DNA of 22,845 bases, from positions 1-22,845 of the forward strand of contig JAZSAT010000049.1 in NCBI GenBank assembly GCA_045602025.1. Direction: 5' to 3'. A model generated the notes under the pieces. The model was not told the DNA's origin. It searched no databases and saw only the letters and a program-made list of their open reading frames with translations. Shown here one piece after another: positions 7,191-15,397 of the stretch (position 1 is its first letter; every line of letters begins with the position of its first letter). Source of the DNA: RGIG5579 sp045602025. GTDB lineage: Bacteria; Bacillota; Clostridia; Oscillospirales; SIG627. Both the position numbers and the translations under genes were made by a program.

Positions 7191-7219
7191 ATCTTATCAC
7201 AGAAGAAAAATCTTTTCAA
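7191..7219 (-). promoter_or_regulatory. galM promoter
   Basis: On the minus strand: TTGAAA (7214-7219), 17 bp, TAAGAT (7191-7196). It stands back to back with the ygjP-like promoter, the two -35 boxes being seven bases apart. Confidence 0.7.
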
Positions 7220-7226
7220 GTATGTG

Positions 7227-7255
7227 TTGAAAAGAAGATCTTATTTTGATATAAT
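7227..7255 (+). promoter_or_regulatory. Promoter of the YgjP-like / YgiQ operon
   Basis: TTGAAA (7227-7232), 17 bp, TATAAT (7250-7255), extended -10 TGA. The predicted transcript start, near 7262, falls at the ribosome binding site (7261-7266), so the 5' untranslated region would be about ten bases. Confidence 0.8.
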
Positions 7256-7271
7256 AAAGCGAGGTGTTTTT

Positions 7272-7805
7272 ATGGATTTTCAAATTATCAGAAGTGCCAG
7301 AAGAACCCTGGTTGCAGAAATCAAAAACGACGGTTCTGTTCTTGTCAGAGCACCGTTTTTTTATCCTTCTCATCTTATTGACCGATTTGTCAGAGAAAAT
7401 GAAGTTAAGATCGCAAAAAAGCAGGTCTTGTTGCGTTCCCGACCTAAGCCTCCGATGATCTCTAAGAGAAAAGTTGAAGAAATGAGGGAATTTGCAAAGA
7501 AAAATATTCTTCCGCGGGTATATCTGATCAGTAAACAGACAGGGCTCTCTTTTGGCGATGTCAGAATCACTTCTGCGCGCACACGATTTGGAAGCTGTAG
7601 CGCAAAGAACAGTATATGCCTTTCCCTGTATCTTGCTCTTGCTGATGAAAAAGAAATTGATTATGTGATTTTGCATGAGCTTTGCCACACAAAAGAACAT
7701 AATCATTCCCGCCGTTTTTATCAACTTGTTGAAAGCTTTATGCCGGACTGGAAAGAAAGAGAAAAAAGTTTGAAAAAAATAGTAATTCCTGAAGTTGTGG
7801 AATAG
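7272..7805 (+). CDS. YgjP/WLM-type zinc metalloprotease (M48-like, DUF45)
   Basis: A 177-residue protein of the YgjP (DUF45) family. The zinc site is complete: HELCH at 135-139, followed by EHNHS with the third ligand His145. RFGSCS at about 105-110 is the second family signature. The start at 7272 follows GAGGTG; a longer in-frame reading from 7074 would run back through the promoter and into galM and is rejected. It is the first gene of an operon with YgiQ, 12 bases upstream. The cellular role and substrate are unknown; a protease-like fold with a metal site is all that can be supported. Confidence 0.88.
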   Translation: MDFQIIRSARRTLVAEIKNDGSVLVRAPFFYPSHLIDRFVRENEVKIAKKQVLLRSRPKPPMISKRKVEEMREFAKKNILPRVYLISKQTGLSFGDVRITSARTRFGSCSAKNSICLSLYLALADEKEIDYVILHELCHTKEHNHSRRFYQLVESFMPDWKEREKSLKKIVIPEVVE

Positions 7806-7817
7806 AAAAGGATATTT

Positions 7818-9704
7818 ATGGCTTTTTTACCGATTTTGAAAGAAGAAATGCTCGCACTTGGGTGGGAGAAGCCTGATATTGTCTTAGTAACGGGTGATGC
7901 TTATGTGGATCATCCAAGCTTTGGTACTGCAATCATATCCCGTGTTTTGGAGTCAAAAGGCTTTCGCGTTTGTATCGTTTCGCAGCCTCAGACGAAAGAG
8001 GATATTGCCATTTTCGGTATGCCGAAGCTTGCTTTCTTCGTGAACGGCGGTAATATTGATCCAATGGTGGCTCATTACACGGTAGCAAAAAAGAAGCGTA
8101 GCTCAGATTTATATACACCCGGCGGAAAAATGGGTAAGAGACCCGACCGCGCTACCGCTACATACTGTAAATACATCAGAGAAGTGTTTGGAAATGTACC
8201 CATTGCCATTGGCGGTCTTGAGGCTTCTTTGCGTAGATTTGCTCACTATGACTATTGGGATAATTCTGTTCATCCATCTATCCTTCTTGAAAGCGGTGCC
8301 GACATTTTAATGTACGGTATGGGTGAAAAACAGGTTGTGGAAATCGCTACTCGTCTTCAAAGAGGAGAGAAGGTTTCTGATATATCGGATATAAAGGGAA
8401 CTTGCGTTTTGGTCGACCGTGTTCCGGAGGAGGAAGTTGCGCTTTGCCCCTCTTTATCGGAGGTAAAGCCTCAAACTGAGGAAGGATTCCGAAATTACGC
8501 GATTTCTTGCAGGATACAACAAGAAGAGCATGACTACATCAGAGGCAAGATAGTAGTACAAAAACAAAAAGATTCATATCTTTTGCAAAATAAACCAATG
8601 CCGCCGTCTTCACAAAGTGAGCTTGACGAGGTTTATGATCTGCCCTTTGAAAGAAATTATCACCCTTGCTATGAAAAGCTTGGCGGTGTCAAAGCGATAG
8701 AAGAAGTGAAATTTTCTATTGCTCACAACAGAGGCTGCTTTGGTGCTTGTAATTTTTGTGCAATTGCTTTTCATCAAGGCCGTTCCATTACTTGCCGAAG
8801 CAAAGAATCTGTTCTTCGGGAAGCAAAAAAACTTATACAAATGGCTGATTTTAAAGGGTATATTCACGATGTTGGCGGTCCGACAGCCAACTTCAGACAT
8901 CCTTCTTGCAAAAATCAAAAAGAAATCGGAATGTGTAGAAACAAAAAATGTCTTGCACCCACTCCTTGCAAGCAGCTTTTTGTGGATCACCGCGAATACT
9001 TGGACTTGCTTCGCGATTTAAGGAATTTACCCGGTGTAAAAAAAGTCTTTATTCGCTCCGGAATTCGCTTTGACTATTTGCTTCAGGATAAGGATGAATC
9101 TTTCTTTAAAGAACTTGTAAGATACCATGTAAGTGGACAGCTAAAGGTGGCTCCTGAGCATTGCTCTGATTTTGTTTTGGATGCAATGGGAAAACCGCAT
9201 TTTCATGTTTATAAGAAATTTTACGAACGCTTCTATGAGCTTACAAAATCCATTGGAAAAAAGCAATATCTGGTTCCGTATTTGATGTCGTCTCACCCCG
9301 GAAGCACAATTAAAGATGCAATCAGCCTTGCAATGTTTTTAAAAAAGGAAAAGCTGCATCCCGAGCAAGTGCAGGATTTCTATCCCACCCCCGGTACGGT
9401 TTCAACCTGTATGTTTTATACAGGGCTTGATCCGATCACATTAAAGCGAGTTTATGTTGCAAAAAGCAAGGAAGAAAAAGCAAAGCAGCGTGCCCTGTTG
9501 CAATATTATAGGCCCGAAAACCACAAGCTGATCCGCGAATGTTTACAAGAAGCGGGAAGAGAAGATCTGATTGGCTACGGAGAAAATTGTCTTGTTCCGC
9601 CCGAAAAAGGAGCGAACTATATAAAGAAGAAAACGGAAAATGAAAAACCGAAAAAAAGAAAAACATCTTTAAGTAAGCATTTGAAAAAGAAAAAGAAAAA
9701 ATAA
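7818..9704 (+). CDS. YgiQ-family radical SAM protein
   Basis: A 628-residue YgiQ (UPF0313) protein. The N-terminal part is a B12-binding-like Rossmann region (DIVLVTGDAYVDHPSFGTAII), and the radical SAM core carries the [4Fe-4S] triad Cys307, Cys311, Cys314 in GCFGACNFC. Further cysteines around residues 360-395 (MCRNKKCLAPTPCKQ) are typical of the family and may hold another metal site. The C-terminus ends in a lysine-rich tail (last ~25 residues), likely disordered or nucleic acid-binding. The reaction is not known. It lies 12 bases behind the metalloprotease gene and shares its promoter; a strong terminator follows. Confidence 0.93.
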   Translation: MAFLPILKEEMLALGWEKPDIVLVTGDAYVDHPSFGTAIISRVLESKGFRVCIVSQPQTKEDIAIFGMPKLAFFVNGGNIDPMVAHYTVAKKKRSSDLYTPGGKMGKRPDRATATYCKYIREVFGNVPIAIGGLEASLRRFAHYDYWDNSVHPSILLESGADILMYGMGEKQVVEIATRLQRGEKVSDISDIKGTCVLVDRVPEEEVALCPSLSEVKPQTEEGFRNYAISCRIQQEEHDYIRGKIVVQKQKDSYLLQNKPMPPSSQSELDEVYDLPFERNYHPCYEKLGGVKAIEEVKFSIAHNRGCFGACNFCAIAFHQGRSITCRSKESVLREAKKLIQMADFKGYIHDVGGPTANFRHPSCKNQKEIGMCRNKKCLAPTPCKQLFVDHREYLDLLRDLRNLPGVKKVFIRSGIRFDYLLQDKDESFFKELVRYHVSGQLKVAPEHCSDFVLDAMGKPHFHVYKKFYERFYELTKSIGKKQYLVPYLMSSHPGSTIKDAISLAMFLKKEKLHPEQVQDFYPTPGTVSTCMFYTGLDPITLKRVYVAKSKEEKAKQRALLQYYRPENHKLIRECLQEAGREDLIGYGENCLVPPEKGANYIKKKTENEKPKKRKTSLSKHLKKKKKK

Positions 9705-9736
9705 AGAAGAAGACAAAAGTCTTCTTCTTTATTTTT
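9703..9736 (+). terminator. Bidirectional terminator between ygiQ and maf
   Basis: A 12-bp perfect stem (9703-9714 with 9719-9730), AAAA loop, followed by ATTTTT. The stem overlaps the stop codons of both convergent genes (9702-9704 and 9729-9731). Confidence 0.9.
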
Positions 9737-10292
9737 CATTCAGCATATACTTAATTTCTCGAGACAGTCTTGCAATCGGAAGTCCTACAATGTTATAAAA
9801 ATCACCTTCGATTTTTTTAACAAAAATTGCAGCTTGATCCTGAATACCGTAAGCGCCTGCTTTTCCTACGGTAGCACCGGAGGCAATGTAGGCATCGATT
9901 TCTTCGTCCGTTAGATCAAAAAAGGTTACAAGGCTCTCTTCAGCAAAGGTGCAGATATCATCCCCGCGCTTTATGCAGCACCCTGTAATTACCTTGTGTG
10001 TTTGGCCGGATAGGGAAGAAAGCATTCTTTTTGCATCTGCGTCATTCTTTGGCTTTCCTAAAATTTCACCCTCAAAAACCACAATGGTATCGGCGGCAAT
10101 TACAAGATCGGCAGGATAAGATTTTGAGATATGCTCGGCCTTTTCAGCGGCCAAAAACAAAGGTGCAAATTCGGGGCCAATATCCTCCGGTAATGTCTCG
10201 TCAATGTCAGAAGGAATAACTTCAAACTCTTGATAGAGACGTTTCAATAACTCTTGTCGCCTGGGCGACTGCGAAGCGAGAATGATTTTCAT
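9729..10292 (-). CDS. maf: Maf-family nucleoside triphosphate pyrophosphatase
   Basis: A 187-residue Maf/HAM1-like enzyme that hydrolyses non-canonical or free nucleotides (dTTP/UTP class in the YhdE group) to monophosphates. The N-terminal signature ILASQSPRR (4-12) and the catalytic Asp68 in AADTIV are clear, as are GKPKNDADAKRML and LSGQTH; the C-terminal IEGDFYNIVGLP is also characteristic. Length is normal. It has its own promoter at 10322-10350. In B. subtilis and other Firmicutes maf lies near mreB and is linked to septum formation; no cell-shape genes are next to it here. Confidence 0.95.
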   Translation of the reverse strand: MKIILASQSPRRQELLKRLYQEFEVIPSDIDETLPEDIGPEFAPLFLAAEKAEHISKSYPADLVIAADTIVVFEGEILGKPKNDADAKRMLSSLSGQTHKVITGCCIKRGDDICTFAEESLVTFFDLTDEEIDAYIASGATVGKAGAYGIQDQAAIFVKKIEGDFYNIVGLPIARLSREIKYMLNEK

Positions 10293-10321
10293 AATGTACC
10301 TCTTTTTTTCTGATGAATTTG

Positions 10322-10350
10322 ATTATACAAACAGAATTCATTAAAGTCAA
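10322..10350 (-). promoter_or_regulatory. maf promoter
   Basis: On the minus strand: TTGACT (10345-10350), 17 bp, TATAAT (10322-10327), 30 bp ahead of the start codon. It lies between the stop of the ATPase gene and maf. Confidence 0.8.
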
Positions 10351-10364
10351 GAGGATGTTTTTAA

Positions 10365-11441
10365 TCAGTTTTCAAGAATTTCATTTACAATTCTTTTCTT
10401 CATCATCCCTAATTTTTCAAAATTCATCGCTTCAATATAGTACTTCTCGAGTTTTTCATGCCTTTGTCCCGCATCGGAAAAAGCAAGAATTGCGCCGTCA
10501 AGCAGCATTTTCATGCATTTTTGTCCGAAACGGATTTTTTGCTTGTTCATTGATATAATTTCTTTATCCAAAAAACGGCTCATATTTATGTAATGATAAT
10601 TTTTTTCTTTGTCTTCGTTTTCATAAATTTTTTCTCCAAGTATATAGCAAGTATTTGTTTCCGGAAAACAAATTCCATTTGGATAATTTGGATTTTCAGG
10701 CGAAGAGCTAACCCAAATTCCCTGATTTTTGCTGATTGCATATTGCATAAGTGCCTCTAAATATATGCTCCCAGAAAAATAATGGTCCTCAATGATATAA
10801 ATATTCTTGCAAATTTTTTCAAAGCTGTTAAGCTTTGTGTATCCGAGCTTATTGATTGTAGCAAGGTTTTTCTTTTCAATACTTAATTTTGTGTTTTTGG
10901 TAAAGCTGCTTTGCCCTTGTCTTTCAATATTAATTTTCATTTTTTCTTCTAACAAAGCATCTTTTGTTACATTTAAAATCTCTTTTTGAATTTCTCCGTA
11001 TGCAGATAAAAATTTATAAGCGCGCGTATAATACCGCTTTTTATCCTTGATCAGAAGCATGATATCATTTTTATTTTTGCATAGTTTTTCACTATTCCAG
11101 AAAGTGCCGAGGTTGATCGTGTTTTCAACAATACCGGGAAAATTTGGATCAAATGTATGAGGGCTTGTGCCGTCAAGAATCGCAATTGACTTTTCTACAA
11201 TAATAATTCCGTCAAGAGATATAGGGTCTGAGGAGCACAAATAATGCTCGACGGTAAACCCCTTTGATTTTGCACTTTCTGACACTGTTTTCATAAAAGT
11301 GGATTTGCCTGTTCCGGGACCGCCTTTCAAAATGTATATTTTTTCTAATTTCAGCGGATCAAAAACAGAATTGAAATCAGAAAAAAATCCTTCACTGGAA
11401 TTAATTGATGCAAAAAAAGTGCGATCTTCGTTTTGTATCAT
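10365..11441 (-). CDS. P-loop ATPase of the PRK06851 type
   Basis: A 358-residue protein. The Walker A motif GGPGTGKST is at 40-48 and is followed by the family blocks CSSDPISLDGIII and AILDGTSPHTFDP. The C-terminal half repeats the fold weakly (IYIIEDHYFSGSIYLEALM, WVSSSPENPNYPNGI) but shows no second Walker A. The family is found in spore-forming Firmicutes and has no settled function. The start at 11441 is chosen because GAGAGG precedes it and the family motif FFAS...GF begins soon after; a longer reading to 11510 crosses the pcrA terminator. The ribosome binding site lies in the 3' arm of that terminator. I see no terminator before the maf promoter. Confidence 0.8.
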   Translation of the reverse strand: MIQNEDRTFFASINSSEGFFSDFNSVFDPLKLEKIYILKGGPGTGKSTFMKTVSESAKSKGFTVEHYLCSSDPISLDGIIIVEKSIAILDGTSPHTFDPNFPGIVENTINLGTFWNSEKLCKNKNDIMLLIKDKKRYYTRAYKFLSAYGEIQKEILNVTKDALLEEKMKINIERQGQSSFTKNTKLSIEKKNLATINKLGYTKLNSFEKICKNIYIIEDHYFSGSIYLEALMQYAISKNQGIWVSSSPENPNYPNGICFPETNTCYILGEKIYENEDKEKNYHYINMSRFLDKEIISMNKQKIRFGQKCMKMLLDGAILAFSDAGQRHEKLEKYYIEAMNFEKLGMMKKRIVNEILEN

Positions 11442-11492
11442 AAAAAAAGCCTCTCTTCCAAAATACTTTATGTATTTTATGAAAAAGAGACT
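11442..11492 (-). terminator. pcrA terminator containing the next gene's RBS
   Basis: Read on the minus strand, a stem of about 19 pairs (12 outer pairs including wobbles, a 2-base bulge, then AAAATAC/GTATTTT), a 5-base loop and a run of seven T ending at the ATG of the ATPase gene. The 3' arm holds GAGAGG, that gene's ribosome binding site. Confidence 0.8.
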
Positions 11493-11499
11493 TCTTTTG

Positions 11500-13908
11500 T
11501 TAATTGGCACTTTTTAATTTTGCGTAGGTTGCCATTAATTTTTTTGTTCCTGCTTTATCAAATTGTATTTCATAGAGTGTGTCGGATGCATAGGATTTTG
11601 CACTGATGATGGTCCCAAGACCGAAAATAGAATGGGATACGCGGTCTCCCGGTTTGAAAACTTGAATTCTTTCCTCTTTTTTAGGGGGTGGATTTTTGAA
11701 AGATGTATTTCTTGAATAAGTGTTGCTTGACATTCTGGTTTCAAAATCGGATACCGTGTAAACACTCGATCTTTGAAAACCAAAATCGGATTCCAAAGAG
11801 CGTTTTGTTGCATTCGGTTGGAATAAATCAATGTTTAAATATGCTTCGGGAATTTCTCTGATGAATCTTGAAATATCATTATGGTTTGTTTTTCCATAGA
11901 TCATTCTTTGATAGCAGCAAGTCATATATAATTCGCTTTTTGCTCGTGTCATTGCTACATAAGCAAGCCGTCTTTCTTCCTCAAGATCGGAAAGATTTCC
12001 TGTTGATTGAGGTGAGGGGAAAAGGTTCTCTTCCATTCCCGTTATGTAAACAACAGGAAATTCTAGACCTTTTGCGGCGTGAATGGTCATCATAACAACG
12101 GAATTGGCAGATTGATCATAATTGTCAACATCGCTGACAAGGGCAATTTCCTCCAAAAAATCAGAAAGAGTAGCACCCTCGTTTTTCTTTTCAAGAAAGG
12201 TTGCAGATGAGATCAATTCATCAACATTCTTTCTTCTTTCTTCATTTTCATCACCGAGGAGTGTCATCATATATTTACTTTGATCGATTACCTCGTGAAC
12301 AATTTCAGAAGGGGAGTGCTCCAACGAAAAGTCGGTGAGATCGCTAATTAATTGATGAAATTCTGAAAGTTTACCGCTTACTCTCTTAAGCTCGGGAAAG
12401 GTTTCGCTTTTTTCTAAAACTTCGTAGAATGAAAATCCGGTTTCTTCTGCAATATTCTTGATCTTATCAATTGTTGCTTGCCCGATTCCGCGTTTTGGAA
12501 CATTTATAATTCGATTAAAACTGATGAAATCAGATTTGTTATGAATAAATCTTAAGTAAGCAATGATGTCTTTTACCTCTGCATGATCGTAAAAGCGCAG
12601 ACCGGAAAGAAGTCGGTGGGGAAGACCTGATTTTGTGAAAACTGTTTCCAAGATCATTGCTTGCGCTTTTGTCCGGTAAAGAACGGCAATATCTTTATAT
12701 TTTATATTCTTAACCATGGTTAAGCGATGAATATCTTCCACAAGAAAAAGAGCCTCTTTTTCTTGATCCTCGAATTGTTTGACCAAAGGCTTGATACCGG
12801 GCAGATTATCAGACCAAAGCGTTTTTCCGTGTCTGGAATCATTGTTTGCAATAAGGGCATTTGCCGCTTGAATTATGTTTTTCGTTGATCTATAGTTCTG
12901 TTCAAGCAAAACTACTTTTGCGTCCGGATACTGTTTATCAAAATTCAAAATATTTTCGACAGCTGCACCGCGAAATTTGTAAATACTTTGATCGTCGTCT
13001 CCGACTACCATAATATTTCGATATCCTTCTGCGATGTTTTTCATTAGAAGATATTGGGCGTGGTTGGTATCTTGATATTCGTCAACAAGTACAAATTTGA
13101 ATTTTCTCTGGCACCAGGACCTTACCATTTCATTTTCTTGCAAAAGCAGAACGGTTTGCAAAATAAGATCGTCGAAATCCATTGCGTCTGCATCGGTTAA
13201 TTCTTTTTGATAACGGCTGTATATTTCGGCGCAGATACGACGCTTTTCGCTACCTTGATTCGTTTCTTTAAAGTCATCGGGTAAAATAAAAGAGTTTTTT
13301 GCTTTTGATATTACATTGAGAACATATTTGGGAGTGATTTCGTCATTATCGATCTCAAGCTCCTTAATAATGGTTGTGATAATTTTTTTTGCGTCATCTT
13401 GATCGTAAATCGTAAAATCGCGTGGATATTTTGTTTGGTCGGAAAACATTCTTAAAAGACGAACACAAACAGAATGAAAGGTCCCTGCCCAGATCTCTTC
13501 TGCTTTAGGGCCTATTTCTCTAGCAAGTCTTTCCTTGACCTCGCCTGCCGCTTTGTTTGTAAAAGTGATTGCAAGAATCTGATCCGGAGGGCAGGGGTTA
13601 TTGGTGAAAGTTTTTAAAATCGGTGGATATGCACTTCTGGGAAACAGGGTGTAATCTTCAGCGAGCTGTTCCAGCATCAGAAGCTCATCCAAGTTTACTT
13701 GGACTTTTTTTTCTGAAAAAAATGCATCGCCATAGTGGATTAGGTGAGAAATACGGTTAACAAGAACTGTTGTTTTTCCACTTCCGGCTCCGGCGAGCAC
13801 CAAGAGAGGACCTGAATAAGTAAGAACAGCCTCTCGCTGTTTATCATTCAGGTTCATATAATAATTTTGAAAAAGCTTTTGTTTTAATTGTAATGAAATT
13901 TCGTGCAT
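11500..13908 (-). CDS. pcrA: ATP-dependent DNA helicase PcrA/UvrD
   Basis: An 802-residue superfamily 1A 3'-5' helicase for repair, replication restart and rolling-circle replication. Motifs in order: Q-motif LNDKQREAV, Walker A AGAGSGKTT (Lys45), ITFTNKAAGEVKERL (Ia), LVDEYQDTN (II), GDDDQSIYKFRGA (III), QNYRS (IV), TIHAAKGLEFPVVYITG (V), and RLAYVAMTRAKSEL (VI). The C-terminus is Tudor-like (VFKPGDRVSHSIFGLGTII), as in PcrA bound to RNA polymerase. About 45 extra residues (roughly 60-108) lie between Walker A and motif Ia, where most PcrA proteins are short. The start follows AAAGGAG. Confidence 0.96.
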   Translation of the reverse strand: MHEISLQLKQKLFQNYYMNLNDKQREAVLTYSGPLLVLAGAGSGKTTVLVNRISHLIHYGDAFFSEKKVQVNLDELLMLEQLAEDYTLFPRSAYPPILKTFTNNPCPPDQILAITFTNKAAGEVKERLAREIGPKAEEIWAGTFHSVCVRLLRMFSDQTKYPRDFTIYDQDDAKKIITTIIKELEIDNDEITPKYVLNVISKAKNSFILPDDFKETNQGSEKRRICAEIYSRYQKELTDADAMDFDDLILQTVLLLQENEMVRSWCQRKFKFVLVDEYQDTNHAQYLLMKNIAEGYRNIMVVGDDDQSIYKFRGAAVENILNFDKQYPDAKVVLLEQNYRSTKNIIQAANALIANNDSRHGKTLWSDNLPGIKPLVKQFEDQEKEALFLVEDIHRLTMVKNIKYKDIAVLYRTKAQAMILETVFTKSGLPHRLLSGLRFYDHAEVKDIIAYLRFIHNKSDFISFNRIINVPKRGIGQATIDKIKNIAEETGFSFYEVLEKSETFPELKRVSGKLSEFHQLISDLTDFSLEHSPSEIVHEVIDQSKYMMTLLGDENEERRKNVDELISSATFLEKKNEGATLSDFLEEIALVSDVDNYDQSANSVVMMTIHAAKGLEFPVVYITGMEENLFPSPQSTGNLSDLEEERRLAYVAMTRAKSELYMTCCYQRMIYGKTNHNDISRFIREIPEAYLNIDLFQPNATKRSLESDFGFQRSSVYTVSDFETRMSSNTYSRNTSFKNPPPKKEERIQVFKPGDRVSHSIFGLGTIISAKSYASDTLYEIQFDKAGTKKLMATYAKLKSAN

Positions 13909-13931
13909 AAAAACTCCTTTAAATTTCTTAT

Positions 13932-13960
13932 ATTTTACTACAAAAAATAGTTAATGTAAA
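13932..13960 (-). promoter_or_regulatory. pcrA promoter
   Basis: On the minus strand: TTTACA (13955-13960), 17 bp, TAAAAT (13932-13937), 24 bp upstream of the start codon. Confidence 0.65.
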
Positions 13961-14070
13961 GAAAAGGAGAGTGTTTTACTTAATTATTTTTTTATGTGAT
14001 ATCTATGTAATTAAAGTGATAGTGGAAAGTAAGAAAATTTCACAATACAAAAAATACTTATGATAACATA

Positions 14071-14103
14071 AAAAAGGTTCTTTGAAAATCAAAGAACCTT
14101 TTT
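14071..14103 (-). terminator. Terminator after the SecD-like gene
   Basis: A perfect 15-bp stem (14071-14085 with 14089-14103) and an AAA loop, with T-runs on both strands. It closes the aminotransferase-SecD transcription unit. Confidence 0.9.
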
Positions 14104-14113
14104 GTTAGTTTTT

Positions 14114-15361
14114 TTATTTATTTAAGGTGGAAAGATAATGGATTCCAAAGTAAATGAAGAGAAAATAGAAGATAAGATCAGCACAAGCAAAAACAAGTGC
14201 AATTCTTACGATGCTCAAAACTACTCCTCTTACAAAGAGATAGCAAATGATAGAAAGAACAATTATAATTCCGTGGATCCAAAGGGACTTTACATTAAAC
14301 TTTCCAATTATCTCCATTGCGGAAGCAGAAACAAATTTCTTTTCCTTCAAACTGATGCCCGCCGGAATTACAGCAAAAAGACCGATGACAGAAGAAATAA
14401 TTACGCAAACAAGCTGGGTGATGAGAGTAACAAGATTCAATTGCCAGCTATTTGTGAGCATTGCAATCAGGAAAACGGATACATTAGAAAGAAGGGCAAA
14501 TACAGCAAAAATACCGGCGGATCTTCCTTTAATAAGCAGAAGGACAGAAGCGAGAACCACAACCAAAGCAGAAATAATAGCGATTGCAGAGAGAATACCA
14601 TTGCTGTAGGAGGGGGCTAAGGGCTCTGTTTTTTCGATGTGAACTTCCGCGGGAAGCTCTCCGTTCTTAATGGTGGAAGCGATGACGGATGCGGACTGAT
14701 ATTCATAAGCACCGAATGTGAAGGTATCGCGAACTGTGCTGTCGGTAATGTTAGCCACTGCAGTAAATTGACCGTCGATCATCAAGTAGAAGGAGGATCC
14801 GGAGGTTGCATAGGAAGAAGTGTTTGCAAAGAATTCGCCTTTTCCTTTTTCATTAAACTCCAAGGTAATACCAAAGCCGCCGGTGGGATTAGCAGATACG
14901 TATGCATCTTTAATGTAGCTTGCGTCACACAGAACCTTGGTCATATCGGAGCCGACAAAAGACCAGTTTCCAATAGAAGCGATCTGAGCAACGATCGTAT
15001 CAATGTAATCCTTTTGCGCAATATCCAGTCGGATGGAGCTGTCTACAACAGTTGCTTTTGCATCGGTATAGCCTCGGTCACGGAAACGTGCTTCAATAAT
15101 TTTTGCACCTTCTTTGTAGCCTTCTTTGCTGTTGATCTTTTCATCATCTGAGTGATAAGAAAGATATACCGAGGTGCCACCGCCGAGATTGATGTCTTTC
15201 GGGATGGAGTCCTTTTCAAAAATGCTGGGTACGAAGAAGTAATTGTCGGGCTGTGCCTGATATTCGGCGGGGTTGGTATAAAAATGAACACCCAGAAGGG
15301 GAACCGAGATGATAGAAACGAAAAGCAATACGACAAATAAAATTTTAAGCGTGTTTTTCAT
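14114..15361 (-). CDS. Divergent SecD-like membrane protein
   Basis: A 415-residue protein with SecD topology: an N-terminal membrane helix (about 6-25), a large extracytoplasmic part, and five more helices (about 256-278, 282-302, 311-335, 362-378, 383-409). SecD features in the outer domain are NLGGGTSVYL (58-67), the AKIIEARFRDRGY block (86-98) and NGELPAEVHIEKTEPLAPS (233-251). The usual SecD transmembrane signature around GMAVDANV, with the proton-pathway aspartate, is not present. SecD with SecF and YajC normally helps pull secreted proteins across the membrane. It lies 36 bases behind the aminotransferase and shares its transcript. It may be a specialised paralogue. Confidence 0.72.
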   Translation of the reverse strand: MKNTLKILFVVLLFVSIISVPLLGVHFYTNPAEYQAQPDNYFFVPSIFEKDSIPKDINLGGGTSVYLSYHSDDEKINSKEGYKEGAKIIEARFRDRGYTDAKATVVDSSIRLDIAQKDYIDTIVAQIASIGNWSFVGSDMTKVLCDASYIKDAYVSANPTGGFGITLEFNEKGKGEFFANTSSYATSGSSFYLMIDGQFTAVANITDSTVRDTFTFGAYEYQSASVIASTIKNGELPAEVHIEKTEPLAPSYSNGILSAIAIISALVVVLASVLLLIKGRSAGIFAVFALLSNVSVFLIAMLTNSWQLNLVTLITQLVCVIISSVIGLFAVIPAGISLKEKKFVSASAMEIIGKFNVKSLWIHGIIIVLSIICYLFVRGVVLSIVRIALVFACADLIFYFLFIYFGIHYLSTLNK

Positions 15362-15397
15362 GTTTATTTACCTTTACCTTTATATTTGAATTTGGTC

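Noticed and set aside
10311..10345. Dyad TGATGAATT/AATTCATTA across the maf -10 box as an operator
   Set aside because: One mismatch, AT-rich and near-random in this composition; not strong enough to report as a site.
14138..14620. 160-codon plus-strand frame opposite the SecD-like gene
   Set aside because: Low-complexity, Asn/Lys-rich antisense shadow; the minus-strand gene has the signature motifs.
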